From Bacteroidia bacterium (lineage in GTDB: Bacteria; Bacteroidota; Bacteroidia; B-17B0; Aurantibacillaceae), in contig JAEUTP010000002.1 in assembly GCA_016787705.1 (NCBI GenBank), positions 1-64,000 of the forward strand: 64,000 bases of DNA, given 5' to 3'. Made by a program: the position numbers and the translations under genes. Under the pieces are notes generated by a model that was given only the letters and a program-made list of their open reading frames with translations, was not told the DNA's origin and searched no databases. Below, in pieces: positions 16,761 through 26,201 of the stretch. The stretch's first letter is position 1. Each line of letters begins with the position of its first letter.

Positions 16761-17957
16761 TTATATTGCAATTAAAAAATTATTCAAATCTTTAATTACT
16801 ACATCTGTATCAAAAAATTGCATTGCTGTTTTCCGGCCTTCTTTGCCTATATTTGCAGCACCTTCAGGATTTGTCAAAACAAATTCAATTGCTAAAACAA
16901 TTTCATTAACAGAACTAGGTTGTATTATAATTGCATTTTGTTTATTTGCAAGATAATCAGAAACATTACTAATATTTGTTGCAATTACAGGTTTGCCTGT
17001 TGCTAACATTTCACCAAGTTTAAAAGGAAATCCCGCATGTGCATATTCGGAATCTACACGGGTCATACAAAAAATATCACAAGAATTCATAACCTTATAA
17101 TACTCTTCGTCATTTAAATATCCCAAATAATGTATTCGATCTTTGTATTTTGAATTACTTATATGATCTGTAACATATTTCATACCTGCTTTGGGTGGTT
17201 TTCCGGTAAATACTAACTCAACCTTATTGTGCTTTATTGCAAGTTCATCAAAAGCGCTCAATAAAAATAACAATCCATCCTTCTCTCCAAACGATCCTCC
17301 ATAAAAAATTTTAATTTTTTCTGATGGCAAAGTATGCGAATTAGAAAAATAAGAAAAATTTACTGTAGCGGGTAAGTACATTACGGGTACTTTGTGTTTA
17401 GTGATTTCTACCAAACTGTTTTTTAAATATGTAGAAATTGCAAGTACGCCAGCCGCATATTCGGGTAATTTTAGAAGCAGTTTTTTTTGCCTGTTAAGTA
17501 AGAATGCTTTTTTAATACTTACTTTATTACTCTTTGCCAAAGAATAATCTTCAACTATATCAACAACAATCTTGAAATTCTTTTTTTTTGCATACCATAA
17601 TATAGGGTAATTAAAAAAAGTTGGATTATCATAGCAATATAAAATATTTTTGGAGTTTTTATTTTTTGCTTTTGTCAAAAAATTTAAAGCATTTAAATAA
17701 AATCGAAAAAAACTAAATGGATTTTTTATGTTGTAACTTATTATCTCGTACTTTACTGCATTCTTTTCACCAGTGCTCCTGTCAGGAAGCAAGTCATTAG
17801 GATCGTGAATTATTAAGTTTGAAATATAAGCCGTATCAATTTTTAAAAAGGAATTTATCAGGTTTTGAATTCTTTTTGATCCAGCCATACCGCCAAGGTA
17901 AGATTCACCTAAAAAAACTATATTTAATTTTAAATGACCGGAAGAATCTTTTGACAT
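16761..17957 (-). CDS. Glycosyltransferase family 4 (GT-B fold)
   Basis: A 398-aa enzyme. N-domain: LNIVFLGESYLGGMAGSKRIQ and ILYCYDNPTFFNYPILWYAK. C-domain: IKIFYGGSFGEKDGLLFLLSAF, HYLGYLNDEEYYKVMNSCDIF, HAGFPFKLGEMLATGKPVIAT and an FKLGEMLATG donor-binding element. Length and motif order are standard for GT4. It is one base from the hexapeptide acyltransferase gene and two from asnB. Substrate unknown. Confidence 0.88.
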   Translation of the reverse strand: MSKDSSGHLKLNIVFLGESYLGGMAGSKRIQNLINSFLKIDTAYISNLIIHDPNDLLPDRSTGEKNAVKYEIISYNIKNPFSFFRFYLNALNFLTKAKNKNSKNILYCYDNPTFFNYPILWYAKKKNFKIVVDIVEDYSLAKSNKVSIKKAFLLNRQKKLLLKLPEYAAGVLAISTYLKNSLVEITKHKVPVMYLPATVNFSYFSNSHTLPSEKIKIFYGGSFGEKDGLLFLLSAFDELAIKHNKVELVFTGKPPKAGMKYVTDHISNSKYKDRIHYLGYLNDEEYYKVMNSCDIFCMTRVDSEYAHAGFPFKLGEMLATGKPVIATNISNVSDYLANKQNAIIIQPSSVNEIVLAIEFVLTNPEGAANIGKEGRKTAMQFFDTDVVIKDLNNFLIAI

Positions 17958-17958
17958 T

Positions 17959-18549
17959 TTAAAGCTTCACAAGGCTTTTAATTACCTTGCAGGGATTGCC
18001 TGCAGCAACAACATTTGCAGGGATATTTGTGGTTACGATGCTTCCGGCACCAATTACCGAATTTTCGCCAATTGTAACTCCTTTTAAAACTTTAACACCT
18101 TCACCAAGCCAAACATTATTTTCGATCTTAATTGGTTTAGAAATTCCTGCGCGAACATCATCTGTATGCCAATCCGAATCAGTAATTAAAGTATTTGCGC
18201 CACATCTTACATTTTTACCAAGTTCTATTCTGATAAAAGAGCCTATTACAGTTCCGCTAAAACCGCAATCGTCTCCAATTATAATTTCAGCTTCTTTTGT
18301 TAATGTAGATAAAGAGCAATTTCTATTTATGCCAATTAGGTTAGAGTTTGGATATGAACGAAACGTAAGATTATTTCCTAAAATTATAGAAGAATTTTTT
18401 TGTTTAAAAATAAAAGTCTGCCCAACAAACATGCATTTTTTACCATATGGGATCCTGAAAATAAAAAGTTTTATCCTCATTAAAATCAGAGAACAGATTT
18501 CAACAAACCCCATCTTTATCATGTATATTTTTCTACCGAGGTCTTTCAC
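17959..18549 (-). CDS. Left-handed beta-helix (hexapeptide) acyltransferase
   Basis: A 196-aa protein with hexapeptide repeats ([68 protein letters not shown], shown here in parts: [27 protein letters not shown]). It ends [12 protein letters not shown], the CoA-binding C-terminus of WcaF/LacA-type O-acetyltransferases. The His of SDWH is the catalytic candidate. The start codon is GTG in a GTGA overlap with the Wzy stop, so translation is coupled; the next in-frame ATG is nine codons in. Likely O-acetylates a sugar of the repeat unit. Confidence 0.85.
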   Translation of the reverse strand: MKDLGRKIYMIKMGFVEICSLILMRIKLFIFRIPYGKKCMFVGQTFIFKQKNSSIILGNNLTFRSYPNSNLIGINRNCSLSTLTKEAEIIIGDDCGFSGTVIGSFIRIELGKNVRCGANTLITDSDWHTDDVRAGISKPIKIENNVWLGEGVKVLKGVTIGENSVIGAGSIVTTNIPANVVAAGNPCKVIKSLVKL

Positions 18550-19823
18550 TTTATTTTATTCTGCAATTTAAATTCATAGCCAGCTGCCAAAAAGAAAAAA
18601 CTTAAGCCTATGAAAAATGGTTTCAAAAAAATCATTTGAGAAAACCCTAACAGTACAACAATAAGAACCAAAACCAGCGCAAAACCGGTTTTAAAATTCT
18701 TGGCAAAGCAATAAGCTTTAAACGACCTATACATCGAAACAAAAAAAGTAAGAAATCCGAAAAAGCCAAACTCTACCAATAAATTGGTAGTGCCATTATT
18801 ACGATGATTTAAAAGCAGATCTTGTTCAAGTTCTTTATTATCAAATCTTGTTGCAGCAAAGCGCCCCCTGCCTAATACCGGATTGTTATAAAAATCGATC
18901 AGGTCAAGTTGTGCACTTACAAAGCGGGTTCTTGGAGCATAATACAAAGACACTGAGCTTGCCCTTGTATATGCAAATTGCCTTTCTACTTTAGCATTAA
19001 GAAAAAATGTATTTAGATATATAACGATGCTTATAATTAAAAAAACTCCAAGTAATAGAAGTTTTTTGGGGTCGCGGTATATAAATAAATAAAATATTAC
19101 CAGCACAAATAACACTAAAAATGAACCTGTTGATAAGGTAGTTAGAACTGCAAGGAAAAAAACTTTATTTTTTTTTGAAAAGAGGTCTTTAGTTTCGATC
19201 ATTTCGAAAATAATAGCCAGTATTAAAAAAACCCCAAATCCTCCGGGTTCCCAAAAAGGGCCGGAATTTCTTTCTAATGCTGAACTAAATGCACCATCTG
19301 TTTCAGAATACTGTTCTCCAAATGTATAAATAATAATATGTGACCTGCCTGGATCGTGTAACTGAAATGGTTCAATATACGAAGCTACGTTTTCCAGAAA
19401 AGAATTCATGATATCTGGAAAAAATAATGAAGGAAAATAAAATACAAAACTTAATATTGCGAAAAAATAAATAATATTAATAAAATATTTAGCAATATCC
19501 TTACCAATAACTTTTATAGTAAAATAAGCATATAAAATTCTAAAGAAATACCCTAATATTACATTTATTTCGAGAACTGAAAAAAAGAATGATTGTGCCA
19601 AAAAAATACTTAAAAATATTAAAGAATATAGAAAAATGAATTTATCAAATTCTCTTTTTCGATATAAAAATAAGGCCAATGATACTACAAAATTAAAAAT
19701 AAGAAATTCGTCGCCAACAAAAAAAGGTATGCTTGTTAAAGCAATAAATAAATAAACAATAAGATAATTTGTTCTTATTTGCTTTTTAATACTTAAACTA
19801 TTTATCACTACATCTTGTACCAC
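18546..19823 (-). CDS. wzy: Wzy-type O-antigen/exopolysaccharide polymerase
   Basis: A 425-aa integral membrane protein with about ten to twelve hydrophobic segments and a large loop (~125-190) holding [21 protein letters not shown] residues ([16 protein letters not shown]). A later segment has [15 protein letters not shown] and PVLGRGRF, followed by [20 protein letters not shown]. The loop with RN-G-FWEPG and the downstream GRG/NHRNN stretch are typical of O-antigen ligase/polymerase proteins. The start is GTG, three bases after the upstream stop; no ATG is available nearby. With Wzx and the export genes it defines a Wzx/Wzy pathway. Confidence 0.85.
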   Translation of the reverse strand: MVQDVVINSLSIKKQIRTNYLIVYLFIALTSIPFFVGDEFLIFNFVVSLALFLYRKREFDKFIFLYSLIFLSIFLAQSFFFSVLEINVILGYFFRILYAYFTIKVIGKDIAKYFINIIYFFAILSFVFYFPSLFFPDIMNSFLENVASYIEPFQLHDPGRSHIIIYTFGEQYSETDGAFSSALERNSGPFWEPGGFGVFLILAIIFEMIETKDLFSKKNKVFFLAVLTTLSTGSFLVLFVLVIFYLFIYRDPKKLLLLGVFLIISIVIYLNTFFLNAKVERQFAYTRASSVSLYYAPRTRFVSAQLDLIDFYNNPVLGRGRFAATRFDNKELEQDLLLNHRNNGTTNLLVEFGFFGFLTFFVSMYRSFKAYCFAKNFKTGFALVLVLIVVLLGFSQMIFLKPFFIGLSFFFLAAGYEFKLQNKIK

Positions 19824-19826
19824 TAA

Positions 19827-21152
19827 TTATAAAAACATTTTATCAAACATCATAACATTTTTATCATCAATAAATGGGTGCATCCATTCTACTCCTGGTA
19901 TTTCAAATAAAATCACTTTGCACTCAAAACTAATCGATTCTATTAATACAGTAGAACCAACACCAACAACATACTGGGTTTCGGCTAATACTTTATACAA
20001 ATCATCATGTTTATCAACAAACGAAACATTTTTCATATTTGCTATCTGTTTTATTTGTGCATTTTCAAAAGCGTACAAATATTCACTTGGATGTAATTTA
20101 TAAAGTATTTTATACTTTGCCAGCAAATTACATTTTTGAATAAATTCATTGGCAATTTTTGCCGTTAAACCGGGTTGTGATATTACAATTAGTTGATCTG
20201 GTTTTTTTTGCAGATTCGAATATTTTCTTTTTTGATTTTGAAGATATTTATTTCCATAATCAATTATATTTTCTTGTTTTAAAGGCAACTTACAGAGTTT
20301 TTGCCATATTGGCGACCATGCATAAAATTGATCGGGAAAATATTGCAAGCTTTCTTCTTTTATATGAGGATAGTGATAAATAATATCATCACTCGAAATT
20401 AATCCATGTTGAATATCAATAACCTTAATTTTATTTGATCTAGCTGCGGAAATTAAAGCCGTTTTATCACAAAAATTAGCCATGATAATTTTTTTTGGAT
20501 TTTTACGCTTCAAGAGCCTATTAAAAAAAAAAAGATTGTACTTAAACAAGTTAACTTCCTGAAAAATCAATTTTTCTAGATCAAAGTTAATTTGAAACTG
20601 CACTTGAATTACGTTTTGAAGATCTTTTATTCTGATAGTATCTGTTTCTGAAATCCTTTTTCCAAGTAATTTGGTTTTGATATCAGAAATGAGATATGGC
20701 AGATCAAGATGTTTTATGGTAAAATCACGTTTTGAAAGTTTATCGTAATTATAAGAAGATTGATATCTTGTAATACTATACCCTTCTTTAATTAAATCAT
20801 CATACGTGAATTTTGTATACGGATCGATATAACTACCATTGAAGATCAATTTTCTGGAACTTTCAAATATTAAGACATCTGATCTTCGTCCATCAAAAAA
20901 AGGGTTAAAATAAATTGCGCTAATATATTTTTGAATCTTTATAAGAAATTTTGCCAGCAGATCTTTAATTTTTTTAAAAATATTTTTTTTTATAGGCTTT
21001 GAGTCTTTAAAGTTCTCTTCTATTATTATACCATAAATTTTATATCTAATAACTTCCCATATATATATATTATCAATTTTCCAATCAAATAAATTTTCTG
21101 TATTTTCAAGTTCAATTAATTTTGTTGTTATTTGATTGAAAGATCTATTCAT
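19827..21152 (-). CDS. CapB/KpsC-like capsule transferase (GT-B, CDP-glycerol-transferase-like)
   Basis: A 441-aa soluble protein. No close named family, but the C-terminal half carries IKVIDIQHGLISSDD (~249), FPDQFYAWSPIWQKL, QLIVISQPGLTAK, KILYKLHPSEY (~354) and ETQYVVGVGSTVLIESI. The QHG, KLHPSE and GVGST-x-LIE order is that of capsule/teichoic-acid transferases (KpsC/KpsS, TagF, polysialyltransferase groups) that bind CMP/CDP-activated donors. In a locus with NeuA making CMP-sialic acid, it is the best candidate for the sialyltransferase. The start overlaps the frameshifted acyltransferase stop by four bases. Function assignment is inferred from motifs. Confidence 0.65.
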   Translation of the reverse strand: MNRSFNQITTKLIELENTENLFDWKIDNIYIWEVIRYKIYGIIIEENFKDSKPIKKNIFKKIKDLLAKFLIKIQKYISAIYFNPFFDGRRSDVLIFESSRKLIFNGSYIDPYTKFTYDDLIKEGYSITRYQSSYNYDKLSKRDFTIKHLDLPYLISDIKTKLLGKRISETDTIRIKDLQNVIQVQFQINFDLEKLIFQEVNLFKYNLFFFNRLLKRKNPKKIIMANFCDKTALISAARSNKIKVIDIQHGLISSDDIIYHYPHIKEESLQYFPDQFYAWSPIWQKLCKLPLKQENIIDYGNKYLQNQKRKYSNLQKKPDQLIVISQPGLTAKIANEFIQKCNLLAKYKILYKLHPSEYLYAFENAQIKQIANMKNVSFVDKHDDLYKVLAETQYVVGVGSTVLIESISFECKVILFEIPGVEWMHPFIDDKNVMMFDKMFL

Positions 21153-22256
21153 AAGCGCGTCGCTTCTGTCCTATTTATGTCTTTAATTCTTTCATAAGTT
21201 ATTTTTTTTCCAACTTTAATCAGTTTAGCTTCTAAAAAATTATAAGAAATTGCTGAAACTATAAAAGTAATTATTGGCACACAAATTAAAATTACATACG
21301 AATTGTTTGTTGAGGTAAAATACATGAAATAAATAAAAACAACAGGATGAATTAAATAGACACCATATGTTACTATACCCAAATTAGTTAATGTTTTAGT
21401 TATACCATATGGCAAATTCAACTTTAGCTTGTAGAAGCAAAAAACAATTGCAAAGGATAATAAAATAAAACAAATACGCCCAAAACCGGTTACAATATTT
21501 ATTAGGTCTCCTGAAAAAGGCAATAAAATAAAAATAGCAATAGAAAAAAATAAACATATAATATTTATTTTCGGGTTAAAATCTGTGTCTTTAAAATTAT
21601 AGTAGATCGCTATTCCTAAAATATATAAAAAAAAATTATTGAATGGATTTATATAAGTGGACCATTGCTTATTTAAAATAGTATTTGGATCAAGTAAATA
21701 TGCAGAAAAAAAATAAACCAACGGTCAAAGAAATAACAAAAAGTATATTACCATAGCTTTTGTTCTTATTAAACAAATAAATAATTACCGGAGTAAAAAA
21801 ATAATATACCATTTCATTTCCAATAGACCATGCTCCCAAAGGTATATACGCAGTAGGCTTTATAAATCCGAACAAGGTAGTGAAATTCAAAAACAAAATC
21901 TTTACACTATAGTTTGTATCTCCGATTATTACAGCTGTTAATAAAATTTTTAATAAACATATCACCCAAAACAATGGCCATATTCTAAATACCCTACGAA
22001 TCAAAAAATTAAACGTTGTTGCCTTATTCTTTATATAATTATTATATACAATTGCCATGCTAAGGCCTGAAAGAATGAAAAAAATTGAAACACCATAAAT
22101 TCCTAATCTTCCTAAAAAATCGGAAGAATTGAGTTGGTTAAATTTTGTAATGGTAAAATCGCTTAAATGATAAAACATTATTGATACGGCCATTAATCCC
22201 CTCAACCAATCTAAAGTCTCAACCCTGTTAATATTTGCAGCTAATGTTGTATTCAT
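21149..22256 (-). pseudogene. Acyltransferase family 3, interrupted by a frameshift in an A8 tract
   Basis: Two overlapping frames (21690-22256 and 21149-21721) are the two halves of one membrane O-acyltransferase. The first half has VETLDWLRGLMAVSIMFYHLS, GRLGIYGVSIFFILSGLSMAI and RRVFRIWPLFWV; the second has LTNLGIVTYGVYLIHPVVF. The break is at an eight-base A run (plus strand 21706-21713). With seven A the reading continues TVGLFFSAYLLDP and gives one 368-aa protein of normal length. The stop reached in the present frame follows FCIFT. This may be a true pseudogene, an ON/OFF phase state, transcriptional slippage, or a sequencing error. Confidence 0.8.
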
Positions 22257-22275
22257 TTATGAAATAACCAAATAA

Positions 22276-23493
22276 CTATTCTTTACTATGTGTAGCAAAA
22301 TAAGTTAAAGATATGCCTGATATAAAATTAATTAAATACGCTATTAAAATTCCGTAAGAAATGCCCGCAAGTTTATCCTCAAACAAGTGGATACCTACAA
22401 ATGGGCACACAATAAGTAATATTGAAAAAAGAAGCTGATAAATGATCATATATTTCCACATTTTCATACTCCATAAAGCATTTACACCAATTACTGCACC
22501 ACTAAATACTCCTGCAAATAATAATATTTGCATAATGTGTGAACTTGCGGCATAATCCGGAAAAAAATAATCTATCAAAATGGGGCAAACAAAATATCCA
22601 ATAACTGCCAGAGGTGTTAATACAAGCAATAAAATAACAGTTACTTTTTTTACATATCGCCACATGATCATTTTATCGTGTGTTTTACCATAATTATAAG
22701 TCATTTTCGGATAGATATAACTGGCAATTGAAGAAGGGAAAATAGTAAATGAACTTAAAGCATAAAATCCAAATGAGTATAATCCCACATCGGTTACTGT
22801 TGAATATTTTATAATTAGTAACCTATCTGCTGTTGAGGCAATAGATTCAATATATGCAAGACTAAAAATAGGAAGACCAACTTTTATAAGCTTAAAAAAA
22901 GCAGCTTTGTTCCATACCAATCCAACTTTAATTGGTCGGTAAATGTGTAATAAAAACACATATACTAATGATACTGTAACTGCTTTAATTACCATGCCAT
23001 AATATGAAAAATAAACAACAAACAGCAAGGTAACTATATTCACAAAAGCGTGAATAAACTGCAGTTTTGAAAGTTGTAAAAATGAATCTTTAGAACGGAA
23101 TGTAGAAAAAAGATAGTTTTGATAATAATTCAAAATAATTATTAAAACTATAGCAAACATTCCATAAGTCATCTCATGCGTTTCGAAGGGAACTAAAAAC
23201 AAAAATGGAATAGCAAGAATAAGAACAGCAATTGAAGACACTAACGTAAATGTTTGTACAGTTCCAGCCATTAATAAAGCTTCGTCATTCTCTCCTTTGC
23301 CAAACAGGTAAGGCAATTCCCTGTTTAAACCATTAATTAAACCTGATTGAACAAATAAAGAATAAGTAAGCGCCAAATTTATTGTTGCCCAAAGACCAAA
23401 ATCTCCGGGCGAAACAAATTTGGCTACTACAAAGCCAACGATCATTTGAGCAAGAGCTTTTACGATCGATCCACCGGAGTATAAAATAGGCAC
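22276..23493 (-). CDS. wzx: Wzx-type flippase (polysaccharide biosynthesis protein)
   Basis: A 405-aa protein with about twelve to fourteen hydrophobic helices. It starts VPILYSGGSIVKALAQMIVG, FVVAKFVSPGDFGLWATINL and has the family's conserved charged loops (LNRELPYLFGKGENDEA). It flips lipid-linked repeat units across the inner membrane. The GTG at 23493 is the only usable start in this frame. The frame stays open upstream to 23567, and changing an A7 run (23556-23562 as T7 on the plus strand) to six bases would join it to an ATG at 23575. That would give MIKKEKTIENSVIIKQ before the present start and overlap the upstream gene's stop by eight bases, like other junctions here. The full-length gene is therefore probably 22276-23575. 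Confidence 0.85.
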   Translation of the reverse strand: MPILYSGGSIVKALAQMIVGFVVAKFVSPGDFGLWATINLALTYSLFVQSGLINGLNRELPYLFGKGENDEALLMAGTVQTFTLVSSIAVLILAIPFLFLVPFETHEMTYGMFAIVLIIILNYYQNYLFSTFRSKDSFLQLSKLQFIHAFVNIVTLLFVVYFSYYGMVIKAVTVSLVYVFLLHIYRPIKVGLVWNKAAFFKLIKVGLPIFSLAYIESIASTADRLLIIKYSTVTDVGLYSFGFYALSSFTIFPSSIASYIYPKMTYNYGKTHDKMIMWRYVKKVTVILLLVLTPLAVIGYFVCPILIDYFFPDYAASSHIMQILLFAGVFSGAVIGVNALWSMKMWKYMIIYQLLFSILLIVCPFVGIHLFEDKLAGISYGILIAYLINFISGISLTYFATHSKE

Positions 23494-23567
23494 TTTAAAC
23501 TTAGTGTAAAGTTGGCTAATTTTATTTTGTTTTATGATAACTGAGTTTTCGATAGTTTTTTTCTTTT

Positions 23568-24797
23568 TTAATCATCAAGACCTTCTTTTGTAACTGTGTG
23601 TCGCAGTTTCCACTCTCCTTTTTCATCTTTACCCCAAATATGAGGAGAGCGATGCTTGTCAATGATCTCCCAAAATTCTTTTTCAGAAGTATCTATGTAT
23701 TCTAAAAATTCTTTAAAATATTTTTTAGGAAATTCTGTATCATATTTTTTTGCAAGTACTTCTGCTTCTTCCCGTAATATTTTTTCATTCCTAACTTCCT
23801 GGGCGGCATCATACGTTGCCCTTCCTATTCCAAATTTTATAAGTGTGGTAAAATAATGAAATGGATCTATTTTATCATCTATGCTACTGTATTTAGAATA
23901 GCTTCCCTCTGTTCTTTCGGGATTTGCAGTAAACCCTGTATTTTCAACAGCATAATAATAACATTCTTGCGGATCCCATTTTAAATAATAACCAAGGTAA
24001 TGCACTGCAACACCCTTAGCTGTTAATTCTTCAGAACTTAATGGAATGTACGGTGCAAAATCATTCAAGCTATAATTATGCTCCTTTATAATTTTACCAA
24101 TCTTTTCTCCACCCAGCAGCATTTCATTTGGATCTCCAACAGAAAAGAATTTATGATCCATTGTCGGAATATTATTTTCATCTACCTTATTACCATATTC
24201 TGCCTGGTTCTCACCATAAAAAACAAGCTTAATTCCAAATTTTGCAGCAATGGATGGGCCAATTATTCTTTGCCCAACAATAAATGGCTGAAAAGGGTGT
24301 AATAAATTATGGAAGGCTAATTTTGTAAGCAGGCGATGCAGCTTACCATTAGGTGTATATAAAAAATTATCAAGCCCTCCAACGTGCATCCAGTTACTAA
24401 AATTCTTCCAGCCAATATCAGTATACAAATGAGGCGCCCAGGTTACCGTTAAAGGATTCATTTTATACTTGTATTTTAATATGTGAGATGTGTATGCACT
24501 GTCTTTGCCCCCGCTTCCAGGTACCACACAATCATATGTTCCATCTTTACTTCTGTATTTATCACACAATTTCCAAAGTATCTCTTCGCGTTGTTTCCAA
24601 TCTATATTTTTTTCCTTCTCTTCATGATATCTACATGCGGAACAAATTCCGTTCTCATCAAAATCAATAACTTCTTTTTTATCATCGGCTTTGTTCTTAA
24701 ACTCTACAGTTGAACTTGGTCGTTGATTTGAAATTATACACTTCTTGCAAAATTTTACTTCGTTAGGCAGGCCATAAAATGCTTCGTGTTTGCTCAT
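23568..24797 (-). CDS. wbpG: N-acetyl sugar amidotransferase (WbpG/PseA type)
   Basis: A 409-aa PP-loop enzyme. It has two CxxC pairs (FCKKCIIS ~17-20, ICSACRYH ~50) that likely bind zinc, and the PP-loop VVPGSGGKDSAYTS (~95), as in WbpG and PseA. These enzymes activate an acetamido group with ATP and replace its oxygen with ammonia, giving an acetamidino sugar. Ammonia comes from the HisH/HisF pair encoded immediately upstream (gap of seven bases). The likely substrate is a nucleotide sugar or a CMP-sialic acid made by the neuBC genes of the same operon; the exact one cannot be read. Confidence 0.88.
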   Translation of the reverse strand: MSKHEAFYGLPNEVKFCKKCIISNQRPSSTVEFKNKADDKKEVIDFDENGICSACRYHEEKEKNIDWKQREEILWKLCDKYRSKDGTYDCVVPGSGGKDSAYTSHILKYKYKMNPLTVTWAPHLYTDIGWKNFSNWMHVGGLDNFLYTPNGKLHRLLTKLAFHNLLHPFQPFIVGQRIIGPSIAAKFGIKLVFYGENQAEYGNKVDENNIPTMDHKFFSVGDPNEMLLGGEKIGKIIKEHNYSLNDFAPYIPLSSEELTAKGVAVHYLGYYLKWDPQECYYYAVENTGFTANPERTEGSYSKYSSIDDKIDPFHYFTTLIKFGIGRATYDAAQEVRNEKILREEAEVLAKKYDTEFPKKYFKEFLEYIDTSEKEFWEIIDKHRSPHIWGKDEKGEWKLRHTVTKEGLDD

Positions 24798-24804
24798 AAA
24801 CTTT

Positions 24805-25449
24805 TTACTTTATTAGATCAATAAATTTTTTTAAAATAGTTAAACCAATTTTTCCACTTTTTTCCGGATGAAATTGCGCGCCAAAAACATTGTCTTTCTT
24901 TACTGCGGCGCAAAAATCCTTATTTCCATAATTGCAGGTAGCAAGTATATCTTCTTCGTTATTTGGTGAGGCGGCAAAACTATGCACAAAATAAACGTCT
25001 GAAAACTGTGGTATGTTTTCGAGAATAGAATTTTGCCATCTGTCTTTTACTGGTTCTTTTATTTCATTCCAGCTAACATGTGGTAAACGCTCACCGGTTG
25101 TTTCATCAATAATAAGTTTTTTTACTTTTCCTTTAATAAGTCCAAGACCTTTGGTATTACCGAATTCTTCGCTTTCATCCAACAATAATTGCATTCCAAG
25201 GCAAATACCCAAAAAAGGCTTACCTGTATTTATATATTCATGGATAACAGATATTAGGTTGTGGCTAATTAAATTTTCCATACCTGTTTTAAAAGCCCCT
25301 ACACCCGGTAAAATTACACCATCGGCATTTAAAATCTCTTCGGGGTTATTTGTTAATAACGTTTCTGCATTTAAATTTTCCAATGCATTTAAAATACTTT
25401 GTACATTTCCAATTCCATAATCAATCACAGCAATTTTCTTTTTGCTCAT
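24805..25449 (-). CDS. hisH: HisH-like glutaminase subunit for sugar amidotransfer
   Basis: A 214-aa class-I (triad) glutamine amidotransferase. It has the PGVGAFKTGM start region, nucleophile Cys in FLGICLGMQLLLDESEE (~83) and the His/Glu pair in FGAQFHPEKSG (~193). It releases ammonia and passes it through a HisF-type barrel. It overlaps hisF by four bases and precedes wbpG, the arrangement known from WbpG-HisH2-HisF2 modules. No other histidine genes are present, so a role in glycan amidination, not histidine synthesis, is inferred. Confidence 0.9.
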   Translation of the reverse strand: MSKKKIAVIDYGIGNVQSILNALENLNAETLLTNNPEEILNADGVILPGVGAFKTGMENLISHNLISVIHEYINTGKPFLGICLGMQLLLDESEEFGNTKGLGLIKGKVKKLIIDETTGERLPHVSWNEIKEPVKDRWQNSILENIPQFSDVYFVHSFAASPNNEEDILATCNYGNKDFCAAVKKDNVFGAQFHPEKSGKIGLTILKKFIDLIK

Positions 25450-26201
25450 GGTCGTACCGATAAATTATTATTTATAAGTTCTCTTTTTATTTCCGAAACT
25501 GAAAATAAATTATAATGAATAAGCGATGCTATTGCTATACCACCGGGATTGCAATTTAAAATAAGTTCACGAATATCATTTAATGATCCTGCACCGCCGC
25601 TTGCTATAACAGGTATGCTTACAGATTCTGCGATTTTTTTTACGAGTTCGGCGTCAAATCCTTTTTTTGTTCCTTCTTTGTCTACAGATGTTATTAATAT
25701 TTCACCCGCTCCCAGGTCTTCCAGTTTTTTTGCCCAATCTATTGCATCTACACCTGTATGCTCACGTCCATTATCAACATAAGCCTGCCAGCCGGCACCT
25801 GTTCTTTTTGCTTCAATAGATCCAATGATACATTGAGAGCCATATATACGGGATGCTTCTTTTATTATTTCCGGGTTTTTTATCGCTTGTGTATTAAGTG
25901 CTATTTTATCTGCACCAGACCTTAATGCTTTATCAATATCATTAACCGACCTGATACCACCGCCAATTGTAATTGGTATAAATACTTCCTTACATGCTTT
26001 TTCTATTATATGAAATAAATTATTTCGATCGTAAAGGCTTGCAACGGCATCCATAAAAACAATTTCATCTATGCCATCCAGGTAATATTTTTTAGCCAGT
26101 TCAATAGGGTCACCAACTTTTCTTAAACCTTCTAAATGAATTCCTTTTATAACAAATTCATTCTTTACATCCAAACGTGCTATTAACCGTGTTTTATGCA
26201 T
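25446..26201 (-). CDS. hisF: HisF-like ammonia-channel/synthase subunit
   Basis: A 251-aa (beta/alpha)8 barrel with RLIARLDVKNEFVIKG (Asp of LDVK at ~11), GIDEIVFMDAVAS, FIPITIGGGIRS, GAGEILITSVDKEGT and IPVIASGGAG, the phosphate-binding loops of HisF. The catalytic Asp positions (LDVK, TSVD) are kept, though the family role in these loci is mainly to conduct ammonia from HisH to WbpG. It overlaps neuC by eight bases and hisH by four, so the three are co-translated. Confidence 0.9.
   Translation of the reverse strand: MHKTRLIARLDVKNEFVIKGIHLEGLRKVGDPIELAKKYYLDGIDEIVFMDAVASLYDRNNLFHIIEKACKEVFIPITIGGGIRSVNDIDKALRSGADKIALNTQAIKNPEIIKEASRIYGSQCIIGSIEAKRTGAGWQAYVDNGREHTGVDAIDWAKKLEDLGAGEILITSVDKEGTKKGFDAELVKKIAESVSIPVIASGGAGSLNDIRELILNCNPGGIAIASLIHYNLFSVSEIKRELINNNLSVRP

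Noticed and set aside
17987..18571. 194-codon plus-strand frame
   Set aside because: It lies exactly antisense to the hexapeptide acyltransferase, whose repeats and context are convincing; the plus-strand product has no family features.
24805..26201. HisH and HisF as histidine biosynthesis genes
   Set aside because: No other his gene is near, and they are coupled to neuC and wbpG in a glycan operon, the known setting for amidotransfer copies.
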